DNA from: CAYPTY01 sp964413935
GTDB taxonomy: Bacteria > Bacteroidota > Rhodothermia > Balneolales > Balneolaceae
NCBI GenBank assembly: GCA_964413935.1
Contig: CAYPTY010000024.1
Coordinates: forward strand, 1 to 33,834
DNA: 33,834 nucleotides
Direction of reading: 5' to 3'
The notes beneath the pieces were generated by a model. The model made no database searches. It was not told the DNA's origin and saw only the letters and a program-made list of their open reading frames with translations. Numbering within the stretch: position 1 is the first letter of the stretch; the number at the start of each line of letters is the position of its first letter. The translations under genes were made by a program, and so were the position numbers. Shown piece by piece: positions 32,767 to 33,834 of the stretch.

Positions 32767-33378
32767 ATGGAAGCCTTTCTGGACCGTGCCATACCATTGC
32801 TTAAACGCTGGGGATTCAGCCTGCTGCTGCTTCCTTTTATAGGGGTAAGCCTGGAACAATTCTGGATGGCTATCCGTGTGGATATCCTCTTTGCGGTTAA
32901 TTATCCCTATCCATTTTTCATCCGGCCTTTCATGTTCGTGATCGACAATGTCTCCCTCATCATCCATGAGGGCGGGCATATGATTTTCGGACTATTCGGA
33001 TGGCGCTTTCTGGGTATTCTGGGAGGCACCTTGATGGGTTTGCTTATTCCTTTTTTGCTTTTTTTGACAGCGCGCCAAAAACGACAATTTACTCTGGCTC
33101 AGTTTTCTTTGTTCTGGACCGGATTTACCTGGCTGGAGACTGCCGCCTATTGTTATGATGCTGTGGCCACTAAAATGCCTCTTATAGGAGACCTGCCCAT
33201 TACCGCCCACGACTTCCGCAATATGCTGATGCAGACCAAACTGCTCAATGAGCATGAAACCCTGGCGTGGATGTTTTATGGATTTGGATTTCTTTGCTTT
33301 CTCACTGCCCTGCTCTGGCCCCTTAATAACCGGCCTGAACCCGACTATGAGTACAAAGACCTCAAGCTGGATCTATAA
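32767..33378 (+). CDS. Polytopic membrane protein with a HEGGH zinc-site motif (M50-like)
   Basis: A 203-residue protein with about four membrane helices. The second hydrophobic region contains NVSLIIHEGGHMIFGLFGW, i.e. HExxH with His67, Glu68 and His71, embedded in a membrane helix as in site-2 proteases (M50). It is followed by GILGGTLMGLLIPFLLFLTA. The third M50 ligand (usually in a conserved NPDG-like motif) is not obvious, so it may be a reduced M50B-like family member or not a protease. Its six-base distance from the glycosyltransferase suggests an operon. Confidence 0.75.
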   Translation: MEAFLDRAIPLLKRWGFSLLLLPFIGVSLEQFWMAIRVDILFAVNYPYPFFIRPFMFVIDNVSLIIHEGGHMIFGLFGWRFLGILGGTLMGLLIPFLLFLTARQKRQFTLAQFSLFWTGFTWLETAAYCYDAVATKMPLIGDLPITAHDFRNMLMQTKLLNEHETLAWMFYGFGFLCFLTALLWPLNNRPEPDYEYKDLKLDL

Positions 33379-33379
33379 A

Positions 33380-33410
33380 AAAAGCCCTGTAGCAGAACCA
33401 CAGGGCTTTT
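33380..33410. terminator. Bidirectional intrinsic terminator between convergent genes
   Basis: aaaagccctgt (33380-33390), nine-base loop, acagggctttt (33400-33410): an 11-bp perfect stem with A tract before and T tract after, so it works on both strands. It lies two bases past the HEGGH gene stop and 33 bases past the S74 gene stop. Confidence 0.9.
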
Positions 33411-33442
33411 TCGGACAACAACAACTCATGGTTGTTTCGCTT

Positions 33443-33834
33443 TTACTTCTCTTCCAGTTCCTCTAAGCGCTTTTTCAGTGCATCAATCTCTGCCTGCTGT
33501 TCCTGCATGGCTTTGATGAGAATGGGAACCAGCTCCATATAGTTCAGTGACTTATACTCCATAGTGGCCTCCACTTCTTTCTCAGAAGCTGCATCCGGAC
33601 CGGAAGCATCACTTACTTTTTCTGTGTATGTGTGGATGTTGCTATGTACCAGCGATGGCAGCACTTCTTCCACTTCCTGGGCAATGAGTCCATAGTGAAG
33701 ACCACCGGCTAATTTCATGCCTTTGTAGTTCTGCTTAAAATTATAGGAAGTTGGACGCAGTGCCATAATGGTATTCAAACCATCATCCAGATCCGTGATG
33801 TTGGTTTTCAGGTTGCGGTCTGAGGTCTGATTCA
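33443..33834 (-). CDS. C-terminal S74 intramolecular chaperone domain, partial at window end
   Basis: The frame is open from the window edge to the stop at 33443, and 130 residues are visible. SDRNLKTNITDLDDGLNTIM followed by ALRPTSYNFK, HYGLIAQEVEEVLPSLV and YKSLNYMELVPILIKAMQEQQAEIDALKKRLEELEEK are the complete peptidase S74/endosialidase chaperone pattern. The Ser of SDRNLK is the expected self-cleavage site and the final helix forms a trimeric coiled coil. In this phylum such tails sit on large secreted, often collagen-like or beta-helical proteins as well as on phage tail fibres. The body of the protein is outside the window. Confidence 0.9.
   Translation of the reverse strand, partial: NQTSDRNLKTNITDLDDGLNTIMALRPTSYNFKQNYKGMKLAGGLHYGLIAQEVEEVLPSLVHSNIHTYTEKVSDASGPDAASEKEVEATMEYKSLNYMELVPILIKAMQEQQAEIDALKKRLEELEEK

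Noticed and set aside
33443..33834. Prophage tail-fibre gene as evidence of a prophage at the window end
   Set aside because: S74 chaperone tails are common on secreted bacterial proteins in this phylum and no other phage gene is visible.

Overview
The window looks like a chromosomal segment from a Gram-negative member of the Bacteroidota/Rhodothermota/Balneolota assemblage, most likely a Balneolaceae-like marine or halophilic heterotroph. The reasons are a GWxTD-domain protein, Omp85-type and small beta-barrel outer-membrane proteins, promoters of the TTG-N19-TAnnTTTG type seen in this group, weak or absent Shine-Dalgarno sequences at many genes, an S74 chaperone-tailed protein, and a lone CrtI-type desaturase. 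The taxonomic call is inference; no rRNA gene is present.

Layout. 1-1583: a broken TPR lipoprotein/exported-protein gene (in-frame TAA at 193-195) and an F420/NADP-oxidoreductase-like Rossmann protein. 1584-2101: non-coding block of hairpin-rich repeats. 2102-5690: an A+T-rich accessory island on the minus strand. It holds a MazG-like pyrophosphohydrolase translationally coupled to a 730-residue GIY-YIG / Schlafen-group-3-like helicase / LexA-type S24 peptidase fusion. Immediately upstream is a 295-residue PD-(D/E)xK-like protein carried on what looks like a complete integron gene cassette (4643-5686) with its own attC-like site. 5742-7895: a membrane protein and an acyl-CoA carboxylase beta subunit.

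8023-12835 (plus strand): GWxTD protein, pdxA, methyltransferase, ftsE-like ATPase and queG, tightly packed. 12836-14350 (minus): a lipoprotein and an ECF sigma factor. 14464-15760 (plus): two tandem paralogous beta-barrel proteins with matching promoters and strong terminators. 15768-21037 (minus): a six-gene run tatA-gatA-SDR-M28 lipoprotein-prmA-ppx with overlaps or gaps of at most 13 bases.

21191-26558 (plus): DUF2795 protein, Omp85 protein, cyclic-nucleotide-binding protein, rlmD and several small membrane proteins. 26642-27616: a membrane-anchored dihaem cytochrome c gene that carries two lesions, an ATA where the start ATG should be and a TAA replacing a Tyr codon. 27689-33378: aromatic amino acid hydroxylase, THUMP-like methyltransferase, CrtI, YfcE-like phosphoesterase, family 2 glycosyltransferase and a HEGGH membrane protein. 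33380-33834: a shared bidirectional terminator and the 3' part of an S74-domain gene.

Most genes are housekeeping (tRNA amidation, queuosine, rRNA and ribosomal protein methylation, protein export, vitamin B6). The most unusual part is the 2.1-5.7 kb island: a probable defence or stress module with a built-in LexA-like self-cleavage domain, next to an apparently solitary integron cassette with a nuclease-like cargo. No integrase, transposase, tRNA, rRNA or CRISPR array was seen.
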